Part shown: positions 52,386 through 61,576 of the stretch, piece after piece
How the letters are laid out: the number at the start of each line of letters is the position of its first letter
How positions within the stretch are numbered: position 1 is the first letter of the stretch
NCBI GenBank assembly: GCA_007182875.1
Contig: AP019514.1
Coordinates: forward strand, 3,720,001 to 3,784,000
DNA from: Vreelandella sulfidaeris
Lineage (GTDB): Bacteria > Pseudomonadota > Gammaproteobacteria > Pseudomonadales > Halomonadaceae
DNA length: 64,000 nucleotides
Direction of reading: 5' to 3'
Program-made: the position numbers and the translations under genes
The notes under the pieces: generated by a model
Told to the model about the DNA's origin: nothing
Seen by the model: only the letters and a program-made list of their open reading frames with translations
Databases searched by the model: none

Positions 52386-52565
52386 CTAGTCATGCTTAAT
52401 AGCCACTGTCTTGATACGTGTGTAGCTCCGCAGCCCTTCAAAGCCTTTATCCCGGCCGTGTCCTGAGCTCCCAACGCCACCAAAAGGTAGTGCAACACCA
52501 CCGGCGGCGCCGTAATTATTGATGAACAGCACGATGTGGGCTTTACACTGCAAATCGGCGGCAGT
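52386..52565 (-). pseudogene. C-terminal remnant of an aldehyde dehydrogenase
   Basis: Only about 58 residues remain: LSTAADLQCKAHIVLFINNY then GAAGGVALPFGGVGSSGHGR and DKGFEGLRSYTRIKTVAIKH before a stop at 52386. This is the characteristic C-terminal end of an aldehyde dehydrogenase (FINNYGAGG...LPFGG.K.SG.GR..G). The catalytic and cofactor parts are absent, and the amidase ends just upstream, so it is a true deletion remnant, not a sequencing break. Confidence 0.75.
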
Positions 52566-52584
52566 ACTTAGCCCACCTCAGCGC

Positions 52585-53984
52585 TCACACCGCTGGCGGT
52601 TGACCAAGAATCTCCAAGCCTGATCCCAACTCGTTTTCAATTGCCTGACCGATGGCTAGCAGGTTGGCGTCTTGCCAGGGCCCGGCCAGCACTTGCAGGC
52701 CAACGGGCATGCCTGCGGCGTCTTTCCCAACCGGCAGCGTTAAGGCACATAGACCGAGGAAGTTAGCGATCACCGTATTGCGCAGGGCGTGCATATTGGC
52801 TTTGGGATAAGCGCCTTCTGGCTCGAGGCTTTCGATAGTGGGCGGGGTAATCGCCACCGTGGGCGTAAGCACCGCATCGACATCGGCCATGCGAGCGACG
52901 GCAGAGGCGGCAAGCGAATCCAGCACCGTGCGACGACGCACATACTCCCCAGGCGGGCATGTCATCTGCCGCTTTAACGCGGGCGGCGACGTTAGGATCC
53001 AAGGAGTCAATCATCTCGGGTAGTTCAGTTTTTAAAAAAGCTGCCAATTCCGGCGCAGCCACACCGCCCAGCTTGAAGAGTTCGTACGCGTCGTCGATGC
53101 CGGGCAACTCGAGGGTGACTATGCGTGCCCCGGCGGCTTCCAACTGCTTAATGGCAGCGCGTACAGTTTCTGCGATACCTGGACTGCAGTCGTCCCAGAA
53201 AAACGTTTCTGGCACCCCAAAGGTCAACCCGGCAAGCGATGGTGTCGCTGGCACTCGATCATCCTGACCGCTAAGGCCGCTATCCAACGCATCGAACGCA
53301 AAGGCAAGATCATCGACCCACCGCGCCAGCAACCCTGGGGTATCCAGCGTGCTTGAAAGCGGTACGATCTGCTCGATCGACCAGCGCCCGGCGGTGGTTT
53401 TCAATCCCACTACGCCGGTCATCGAGGCAGGAATACGCACTGAACCGGCGGTGTCGGTGCCCAACGCCAGGCTTGCCGTACCACTCACTAACGAAACACC
53501 TGCGCCAGAGCTGGAGCCGCCAGGCGTGCGGTGCTGATGTGCATCCCAGGGGTTACGTGGCGCGCCCCAGTGGGCATTGGTGCCCAGGCCGCCAAAGGCA
53601 AACTCAACGGAGTGGGTTTTACCCATCACGGAAGGCAGCTGTTTCAGTAGCGCGCTCACCACCGGGCCAGGACGCTCCCAGCGCTTCGGCAGCCGCTGAG
53701 AAGAGCCCGCATAAGTCGGCAACCCGTCACGGCGTAGATATCTTTGATCGATACCGCCATACCCATTAGCGCCCCGCATCACCACCTTGAGCGAGCACCG
53801 CATCGGCCGCTTTTGCCATTGCCAGCGCCTGCTCGCCGTTCCAGGTGAGGTAGGCGTGGTCGTGTTTGCCGCGCTGTTGATAAGCAGCGATTGCCGCTTC
53901 GACCAGCGCGGTAGCCGTCAGCGTGCCCGTACGAAGCCGCTCGTGCTGCTCACGTAACGGTAGAAAAATGGGTGAGTTCTGCAT
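52585..53984 (-). CDS. Amidase signature-family hydrolase (two or more frameshifts)
   Basis: Ser-cisSer-Lys amidase. From the ATG at 53984: MQNSPIFLPLREQHERLRTG; a break near 53775 lies where the lysine of the catalytic triad (VSIKD-type) should be. Then HQHRTPGGSSSGAGVSLVSG (glycine-rich linker with the cis-Ser), ALGTDTAGSVRIPASMTGVV (nucleophilic Ser) and TPTVAITPPTIESLEPEG. A second break lies near 52960. About 466 residues. Placed between RidA and the reductase and downstream of a TRAP system, it may hydrolyse an imported amide; the substrate is unknown. Confidence 0.85.
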
Positions 53985-54007
53985 GCTTTACCTACCTCTG
54001 TGGGTGC

Positions 54008-54474
54008 TTAACGCACTTCAAAAATCGCTTCGACTTCTACCGCCGCATTGCCGGGCAGTGTCGCCACCCCAATGGCGGTTCTAGCGTGACGCCCGCATCG
54101 CCAAATAGCGCGACAAATAGCTCTGATGCACCGTTGATGACCAGCGGCACATCATGAAAGCCCGGCGCTACATTGACGAAGCCATTCATGCGCACGCAGC
54201 GCACCACGCGTGAGAAGTCGCCATCAACAGCATCGCTCAATTCAGCCAAGAGGTTTAAAGCACACGCCTGAGCCGCCAGTTTGCCGGTTTCAAGATCGAA
54301 CTCACTCCCCACCTTGCCAGGGTAGAGAACATCCCCGCCACGTTCACAAATCTGGCCGGCCAAAAACAATTGGTTGCCCAATCGAGACCAAGGCAGAAAC
54401 AGGCCGCGTGGTGTTGGAATCGCCGGTAACGTAAGCCCCTGCTCCGCCACCGCTTGTTCAATCGTTTTGCTCAT
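54008..54474 (-). CDS. RidA-family (YjgF) deaminase (one frameshift)
   Basis: Small trimeric RidA/YjgF protein that drains reactive imine or enamine intermediates to ketoacids. MSKTIEQAVAEQGLTLPAIP, then NQLFLAGQICERGGDVLYPG, and after a break near 54087 ARTAIGVATLPGNAAVEVEA, which includes the substrate-binding Arg. Ends at 54008, about 155 residues, the longer YjgF subgroup. Next to the amidase and asparaginase it likely cleans up after a PLP or deamination step. Confidence 0.85.
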
Positions 54475-54514
54475 GGTTCGTTGTCCTTATTGGTTAACGT
54501 ATTCAAGCGATTCA

Positions 54515-55786
54515 TTAATAAATCAGTGAGGGCAGCCAGGTACTTAGCCATGGAACATAGGTGATGATAATCAGCGCTAACAGCATCAAACCAATCAGCG
54601 GCAAACAGGCCTTGAAAACTTCCTGCAGCGACATCTTGGATATCGCCATGGCAACGAACAGATTTAGCCCAACAGGCGGTGTAATCATCCCTACCGAGAA
54701 GTTGATCAGCGTGATCACCCCAAAATGCACCGGATCCACGCCCACCTGGGCGGCAATAGGCTGCAGCAGTGGCGAGAGCACGATGATGGCCGAGGCGCTA
54801 TCAAGGAAGAAACCAGCAACGATCATCACGACATTAAACAGCGCCATGACCTGAAACGGGTCGTCTGTCCACGAAAGCACCTCGCCTGCCAACTGGCTAG
54901 GCGTGCCGGTAATGGCGAGCAGCCAAGAAAAGCAGATGCCCCCGCGGTAATCAGCAGTAGCGTCGCGGAAATCAACCCAGAGCTTCTTAGTGTTCCCACT
55001 AGTTCCGTTACGTTAATGGTGCGATAAACCACCATGCCTACAAACAAGCCATATACACAGGCGACCGCCGCCGATTCGGTCGGAGTAAAGACGCCACTGT
55101 AGATGCCCCCAGCAGAATCACCGGCAGTCCCAGGCCCCAGGCAGCATCTTTAAAGGCGACTAAAATTTGCCGCAGCGAAGGGAAAGGAGCTCGTTCATAG
55201 CCTTTGATGCTGCTAAAGACGATGCAGTAGGCGATGAGAATCGAGGCAATCACTATGGCGGGCAGCAGGCCCGCTGCAAACAGCCGCCCCACCGAAGTAC
55301 CGGTCACTGAGCCGTAGATAATCAGTGCAATACTCGGCGGCACTATCGGCCCCTAAGGTACCGGCGGTAGCGATCAACCCAATCGCAAAGCGCTTATCGT
55401 AGCCAGCCGCGACCAGTGCCGGGAACATGATCGAGCCAATCGCCACCACCGTGGCAGGGCTTGAACCGGAAATGGCCCCGAAGAAGAGACATGACAGCAC
55501 CGTAGCCGCTGCCAAGCCCTGGCACCCACCCTACCAGCGCCTTGGCAAGATTGATCAATCGGTCGGAAAGCCCGCCAATCCGCATCAACTCCGCCGCCAG
55601 GATAAAGAACGGGATCGCCATCAGCGAAAAGTTGTTCATGCCGGTAAACATGCGCATCGGCACGATGACCGGATTGGTGGCACCAAAGAATTCAATGGCA
55701 AGAAACACCGCCAATGCCAAGGGAAGCAAGATGGGCAGCCCGAGCAGTAGCACGGCAAAAAAGATCGGTAATAATGCAGTAATCAT
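54515..55786 (-). CDS. TRAP transporter large permease DctM (four frameshifts)
   Basis: Large TRAP subunit with about 12 membrane helices. Start at 55786: MITALLPIFFAVLLLGLPIL. Family segments: FSLMAIPFFILAAELMRIGG, LFFGAISGSSPATVVAIGSI, PIVPPSIALIIYGSVTGTSV, and the C-terminal PVGLNLFVAMAISKMSLQEV. Breaks lie near 55515, 55345, 55105 and 54920. About 424 residues. It forms the Na+-driven channel with DctQ at 55803 and receives substrate from DctP at 56383. Confidence 0.9.
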
Positions 55787-55802
55787 GGTCGCTCTCCAGG
55801 GG

Positions 55803-56324
55803 TTAAATGAGCTTATCCGAACCGGCTACAAGCTCTTCGGAGAGTCCTACCGGAGGCTTTTTCCAGACTTCATTGATGACCCATAGATAACGCAGAATCA
55901 GCAGTACACCGGATATGCCAATCGGGAGATAGAACCATGCCATCGGCAGACGAAGTGCAGCGGTTAACTGCCCGCGATCCAGCGTGCTGAAATAGAGCAC
56001 AAAGCCGTAATAGGTCATGAAGCCGGCGAACACGATACCGATCAGTGCTGCGATCATGTGCAGCCAGCGGTTCACAGCGGGCGAGGCAATGGCATTCAGT
56101 ACATCCACCGAAATATGCGTGCCATGGCGCACACCCATACTGGCACCGACAAAACTCATACAGATAATGGAGTAAATAACGACTTCTTCAGCCCAAAATA
56201 GCGAACCGCTAAAGCCGTAGCGATACACGACTTGGATGGTAGTGAGGATGGTCGCAATCGACATGAAAACGACCATCGCCACACTTTCCAAGCGATCAAG
56301 ACATTTGTTGAGCGCTTCGAACAT
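55803..56324 (-). CDS. TRAP transporter small permease DctQ
   Basis: Intact 173-residue membrane subunit with four helices. It begins MFEALNKCLDRLESVAMVVF; the tryptophan-acidic SLFWAEEVVIYSIICMSFVG is typical of DctQ. Lies between dctP and dctM in the same direction. Confidence 0.9.
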   Translation of the reverse strand: MFEALNKCLDRLESVAMVVFMSIATILTTIQVVYRYGFSGSLFWAEEVVIYSIICMSFVGASMGVRHGTHISVDVLNAIASPAVNRWLHMIAALIGIVFAGFMTYYGFVLYFSTLDRGQLTAALRLPMAWFYLPIGISGVLLILRYLWVINEVWKKPPVGLSEELVAGSDKLI

Positions 56325-56382
56325 GAGATATCCACACCCTGAAAGGTGAAGAGAGGAGCCAGGTCTTAGCAGACCCGTTGGA

Positions 56383-57382
56383 TCAATACTCGATACCTAC
56401 AGCGTCATAGACCTTATGCAGCAACTCGGTAGTGACGATTGCTTCATACTCTTCGTGCACCGGCATGCTGGCTTCAATAAAGGCGTCGCGCTGCTCAGGG
56501 GTGAGTTCGTTAATCGCTATCTCGTCTTTGATCTCTTCCATGATGGTCTCTTCGTCCTGCAGCGTTAGCGCACGGGACGTATCTCGACCGTTATCAAAGG
56601 CTTCCAGCATGACCGCCTGCAGATCTTCCGGCAGCGAGTCCCAAGAGTCCTGGTTCATTACCGCTGCATAGGCGTGGTAGGCGTGATTGGTCAGCGAGAG
56701 ATAATCTTGCACCTCATGGAAACGCATGGTGTAGATGTTGGCCAGTGGGTTTTCCTGCCCCGACACCACACCCTGCTGCAGGCCGTTGTAAACCTCGGTG
56801 AAAGCCATGGCGGTGGCGTTAGCCCCAGGTTTTCATAGGTGGAGATGATGATCGGCGCCTGCATGGTACGCATGCGGATACTGTCCATATCTTCGGGGTT
56901 TTCGATTGGGCGGTCATTGTTGGTGATATGGCGGAAACCCGCTCCCCAGAAATTGACGCCAACCATGTTATGGCCATTTAGGGTATCGAGGATTTCGCGG
57001 CCCACTTCACCATCCAGAGTTTCCACCATGGTGTCGTAGTCGGCAATCAAGAACGGCAGATCCAAAATCTGCATGCGCGGCTCAAAGTTGCCCAGCGTGG
57101 CCGTTGGCGGGATACCAATATCGACAAGACCCATTTGAATCTGCTCAATGATTTCAACGTCGCCCCCACTTGCGCAGCTGGCAGTACGTTAATCTCGATA
57201 CGACCGTCGGATTTCTCCTCTACCTCTTCTTTAAAGCGCAGCGCCGCTTGGCCGTTCGGTGTCTCTTCAATCAGTACGTGGGCGAAGCTGAAGGTATAGT
57301 CGGCTGCATAGAGTTGCGCTGCACTTAGAGAAGCGGCAGCAATAGCAGCAGAGAGGGTGGCTTTTGTCAGGGTTAGTTTCAT
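56383..57382 (-). CDS. TRAP transporter substrate-binding protein DctP (two frameshifts)
   Basis: Periplasmic receptor of the TRAP system. The signal peptide MKLTLTKATLSAAIAAASLS-AAQLYA is followed by DYTFSFAHVLIEETPNGQAA, a central MRTMQAPIIISTYENLG (contains the conserved Arg that usually binds a carboxylate) and AFTEVYNGLQQGVVSGQENP. Breaks lie near 57165 and 56825. The ATG at 57382 is used; a GTG is three codons upstream. About 334 residues. Its ligand is probably an organic acid or acidic amino acid, given asparaginase and amidase neighbours; not proved. Confidence 0.9.
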
Positions 57383-57467
57383 GTCCAGCACCTTATTTAG
57401 TTATGGTGAATTGCTTTTTAGTTTCCTGTTACTGCAGTTGAGCAAGGTTGAAAGGCCGCTCACGCCA

Positions 57468-58433
57468 TCAAGCGTTCCATCGCTTCTCCCAGCGCTTCAC
57501 GCGGGTACTACTCAGCAGCAAGGCAAGTGCAAGCCTTGCCTTACGTGCACTGATATCGTTGAGCGCGATCACCCCAGCAGACATTAAATCGGCCAAGCTG
57601 CCGCTAAACTCATAACTGGTATTCACCGGTCCTTGAGCGCAACTACTCACGACCGCGACAGGGACGCCTGCGCTAACCAATGCTCGTATTTCGTTCATCC
57701 AGCCAGGTGGCACGTGGCCCCGGCCTAAGCCATCGATCACCACCCCTGCGCCCCACTCTTCACGCAGGCGTTTAGCAGTGCAGGCGAGGCATCCAGATAG
57801 GCGGGCAGTAGGTCGACACGCGGCAGCGGGGTATCCCACTCCTCAATGAGGGGCGTTGTCGCCGTTCCCGTGTGATAAAGTTTTAACCGCCACCCATCGA
57901 TATAACCCAGCGAACCGGCGCCGGGGCGTTAAAGCCATTCAACTGAAAACTGCTCACTTTGTGGGCATAACGCGCCGCAAACAGTGACTCGTTGAACACC
58001 ACGACACAGCCAAGCTGACTCAGTTGGGGTTGGCCGCCGCCACGATGGCATCGCAAATGTTTTTAAAGGCATCGGTACCTAGCTGGTGAGGCGCCCGCTG
58101 AGAACCGGTGATCACACAGGGTTTATCCGCTGGCAGCGTGAGCGATAAAAAGTAAGCGGTCTCTTCCAAAGTATCGGTACCGTGGGTGATCACCAGACCG
58201 TCCACATCCGCCCGCAACAATGCTTTCCGCCCTTGGCGATGGAGTTCAGCAAGATCAGCGAGGGTGACGGCATTACTGGGCTTTTGCAGGATCGATATCA
58301 CTTCTAACGTAACGTCGACGCCCTGCGGCAGCGCCACCTGCTCTAGCAACTGCTCGCCGCTTAATGCCCCTGACTGGCTTCGCCCTGAGCCACTGGGCTT
58401 GCTGGCAATAGTGCCGCCCGTGGTCAATACCAC
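57468..58433 (-). CDS. L-asparaginase-family amidohydrolase (three or more frameshifts)
   Basis: Asparaginase/glutaminase-fold protein. N terminus VLTTGGTIASKPSGSGRSQ carries the first catalytic Thr; GLVITHGTDTLEETAYFLSL the second (TDTLEETA). Later LVINESLFAARYAHKV-like FNESLFAARYAHKVSSFQLN and PVAVVSSCAQGPVNTSYEFS. Breaks lie near 58020, 57930 and 57800. Start is uncertain: a GTG at 58433 gives VVLTTGG, but an upstream reading NDQKHIVVLTTGG suggests the real start is a little further out. About 322 residues. No signal peptide visible, so cytoplasmic type I-like. First gene downstream of the regulator, opposite strand. Confidence 0.87.
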
Positions 58434-58487
58434 GATGTGCTTTTGGTCATTCAGGTTCTCGTGTTTTATGTCTTACTGAACAAACAG

Positions 58488-58513
58488 CAGACATCAGATG
58501 TCTGATTTCAGAC
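58488..58513. promoter_or_regulatory. Two overlapping palindromes, candidate operators of the FadR-type regulator
   Basis: CAGACATCAGATGTCTG (58488-58504; 8-bp arms, one central base) overlaps GTCTGATTTCAGAC (58500-58513; 6-bp arms, 2-bp centre). Both share GTCTG/CAGAC half-sites and lie in the divergent spacer between asparaginase and the FadR-family gene. Confidence 0.6.
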
Positions 58514-58666
58514 TAGACTAAAGAACAATCCATTAGCAAGGCAGCCACATAAAACAATGAGAAATAAATATATTTCTTTTAAGTATACCCAAGCGAGTGT
58601 CTTAAGCCGCTAGGCTTAGAATATTGATAAAATGCAGAAAATACCGATGCGCCACGCGAGGCTCAC

Positions 58667-59429
58667 ATGAGTTTTAAACGCCAGCCAGAGATGAATTCGA
58701 TCAGCAATACAACGTCATTTGGGGATTCGATGGAGCGCAGCTCAGTTGCACTGCAACTATTGGAGCGTATTAAAAGTGCTCTAATACGAGGCGACCTCAA
58801 GCCAGGGGATTACCTGCCTTCGGAAACGGAGCTCACTCACACCCTGGGCATTGGTAAATCCAGCGTGCGTGAAGCCATCAAGATGCTGCAAGCGATAGGG
58901 ATTGTCGAAGTCAAACGGGGCCAAGGCACCATGATTCGCCGCGAACCAGGCACGCCGCTCGTCGACCCAATGGCATTCGGAATGATCCTGGCACGGGGCA
59001 TGACACGGGACGTATTGGAATTCCGTCTTATGTTTGAGCCAGCGTATACCCTTCAAGCCATGCATAGCGCCACAGCAGAGGATCACCAACGCATTCAGCA
59101 GAGTATCGACGCCATGGAAGAAGCCATCCGTGCGGGTGCTCAAACCTCCAAGCACGATATCGCCTTCCATCGCGCCATACTGCACAGCACTCATAACCCC
59201 ATGACTATCCGTGTCGGGGAGACCTTACTGCAACTGATCGAAGCCGCGCTGGAGACCTCTATGCGCTCACTACCAAAAAACCGCCTTGAAAGATCACAAA
59301 GCGATCTATGCTGCCTTTAAGGCAGGCGACACCGCCGGTATTCACACAGCGATAGCCGTTAGCAGCGAAAGCTGGGAAACCAACTTAACCTATGAAAGTG
59401 ACAACGAATTGAGTGCGGCACCGCGTTAG
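58667..59429 (+). CDS. FadR-subfamily GntR regulator (one frameshift)
   Basis: GntR repressor with an FCD-type effector domain. HTH: RGDLKPGDYLPSETELTHTL GIGKSSVREAIKMLQAIGIV (residues about 45-85). The FCD domain has LEFRLMFEPAYTLQAMHSAT and DIAFHRAILHSTHNP, with the metal-binding His pattern. A break near 59282 leads to KDHKAIYAAFKAGDTAGIHT and a stop at 59427-59429. About 254 residues. It likely controls the divergent asparaginase-TRAP-RidA-amidase unit through the palindromes at 58488-58513. Confidence 0.87.
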
Positions 59430-59468
59430 CCGACTTGGCAACCTCTTCAGAGGTCTGATGATGTGGGC

Positions 59469-60366
59469 TCACCCTTCCCGAAAAGCCTCCACCACCCGCT
59501 CAGCTAATACCTCACTGGCATCACCACTGCCTGCCCGTTTAACCAGCGCGACTTGGTAATCGCCGAGTGGGGCAGCGAATCATTGTGGAGCCGCTTGAGC
59601 GGTGGCCGAATCAGGCTTTTCGGAAACGGTGAAACAGCAAGGTCTGCCAGCATAGCGGCCTCTTGTCCGGCACAGTGATCGCAGGAGTAGGCGATTCGGT
59701 AATTAACACCGGCATTATCCAGGGAGTTGAGTGCGATTCTTCGCCATGCACACCCTTGCTGCGCCAGGGTCACCGGTAATGGGTTGCGCTGAGCCGCAAC
59801 GCCATCCCTCCCGACCTACCCATACCAGCGGTTCACTATGAACCACTTCACCACGTGCCGCCTGTCCAGGTTCTCCAGACATCACCAGCGCCAGATCAAG
59901 CTCCCCCCTCATCCAACCTAGCGAGCAAATCTATACTGCGCCCAACCACCACATCGACCTGCACCGCCGGGTGCGAGCGGGCAAATTGGGTTAACACAGT
60001 GGGCAAAATACGCCCTACCACATCGTCAGTTATACCCAGCCCCACACGCCCTTCTAAGGTAGGGGCTAAAAATTGAGTAACGGCTTCGGCATTAAGCTTC
60101 AATAGTCGGCGGCCATAGCCCAGTAGCATTTCACCTTCGGCAGTCAGCCGCACATAGCGCGCCTCACGAACAAATAGCGTTTGTCCGAGCGTCTCTTCCA
60201 GGCGTTTGATCTGCATGCTCAGCGCGGAAGGAGTACGAAACAGCTGCTGGGCAGCACGAGTGAAGCTGCCACTTTCCGCGATCATCACAAAGGTGCGCAG
60301 CACCTCGCTATCCAGCAGCGGTAAGGCAGCTCGGCTGGGAGTTATCGTCGATAGTTGATTCATCAC
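59469..60366 (-). CDS. LysR-family regulator (three frameshifts)
   Basis: LysR-type regulator. HTH at the start: LLDSEVLRTFVMIAESGSFT RAAQQLFRTPSALSMQIKRL. The effector domain reads GRVGLGITDDVVGRILPTVL, LDLALVMSGEPGQAARGEVV. Breaks near 59900, 59800 and 59560 affect it; the last restores LGDYQVALVKRAGSGDASEV and a stop at 59469. About 299 residues. Divergent from the DUF1127 gene, a common arrangement. Confidence 0.83.
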
Positions 60367-60546
60367 GCCTGCCTTTCAGAAAAACTTAACACACAGTGTA
60401 GATCTTTTCGTTTGATTGAACCAAGGCAAAGTACCAAGCTGATAACCAGAGGTCGCGACCCTCCGCTTATGAATCACTGTTCACCGCTGCCCAGTTGGCG
60501 CCCTGGCGCCATTGACTGTGCAGCGGTTGTGAAAAGGAGGTGCGCA

Positions 60547-60868
60547 ATGAAGTGTGAAGATCCCACCCAACATGCCCATAAAGCCTGGGAAAAGCTAGTC
60601 GGCTAGCGCCGCCGCCCAAGCCGCCACAACTTCAGTTTTACGTGCCAGCCATGCCGTCGATGCGGCTAATTCGCGCGTTTGATATGGGCTTGTGGCACTG
60701 TCGGCGGCGGTGGCTTTTCCGCCGCCATATAGTGCCGCTGCTGGCCTACGATGACCATGTACCCGAGATATTGGTTATCGCCGTGAAGATATCCTTTGGG
60801 CCAATCAGCTTCCATTGAAGGAGGATGCTATCCAAGCGTTAAAAATCCTGGGGCAGAATCCATTATAA
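60547..60868 (+). CDS. DUF1127-domain small protein (two frameshifts)
   Basis: From the ATG at 60547 with a strong AAAAGGAGGTG Shine-Dalgarno: MKCEDPTQHAHKAWEK, then after a break near 60595 APPPKPPQLQFYVPAMPSMR and RRRWLFRRHIVPLLAYDDHV. After a second break near 60761 it ends DIGYRREDILWANQLPLKED, AIQALKILGQNPL. The Arg-rich helix followed by a DIG(Y/L)xRxDI block is the DUF1127 hallmark. About 107 residues. Function of the domain is only partly known (stress and phosphate in some bacteria). Start decided by the RBS. Confidence 0.75.
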
Positions 60869-60972
60869 AACTTAACTTATATATATTTATTAACCTCACA
60901 TTCGTTGCTAGCTTTAAATGATCGCATGGAGTTGCGACTGCTAATTTTCTACCAACCAGCATGGAGCAAAAC

Positions 60973-61462
60973 ATGGTTATTAAAAACGCTAACGAGCTTT
61001 TCGTTCGCTTGCTTTCTGAAACGAATAGTGCAGAAAACAAATTACCCGCGCGCTCCCCAAGATGGCACGAGCGGCGGATGACCCCAAACTGGTCGACGCT
61101 TTTAAACATCACCTTGATGAAACCCAAGGCCAGGTAGAAAGGCTTGAAAAGTCGCTGATAGCGTGCCTGATATCCGCATCAAACGACTGAAATGTTATGC
61201 CATGGAGAGCTTGATCGAGGAAGGCCAGGAACTGATTGAAGCGACCGAAAAAGGCGCTGTACGTGATGCAGGTTTGATTGGTGCTGCACAAAAAGTGGAG
61301 CATTATGAAATCGCCACTTACGGCACGCTGTGTTCTTTAGCGGAACAATTAGGTTACACCGAAGCTAAAAACATCCTGGCCGAGACTCTTAAGGAAGAGA
61401 AGTCTACGGATGACAAGCTAACCACGTTAGCCAAAGAAAACGTTAACAAGAAAGCTGGTTAA
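60973..61462 (+). CDS. YciE/YciF-like ferritin-like domain protein (DUF892; two frameshifts)
   Basis: Four-helix ferritin-like protein of the DUF892 family, usually stress-related. It starts [20 protein letters not shown]; breaks near 61050 and 61158 lead to [31 protein letters not shown] and [28 protein letters not shown], then [20 protein letters not shown] (Glu/His metal ligands). Ends at 61462, about 163 residues, as for YciF. A terminator follows directly. Confidence 0.88.
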
Positions 61463-61487
61463 CGTACCTGAATTTTCCCTGTATTTA

Positions 61488-61520
61488 GGGTGGGCTTAAT
61501 CAAATTAGCCCACCCTTCTT
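61488..61520 (+). terminator. Rho-independent terminator after the YciE/F gene
   Basis: GGGTGGGCT / AGCCCACCC stem with a 10-nt loop, followed by TTCTT. Confidence 0.8.
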
Positions 61521-61576
61521 ACTGGCATTACTGCCTAGCTTATTAGCTAAACACAAACCGCTATAACCCCCCTCAA

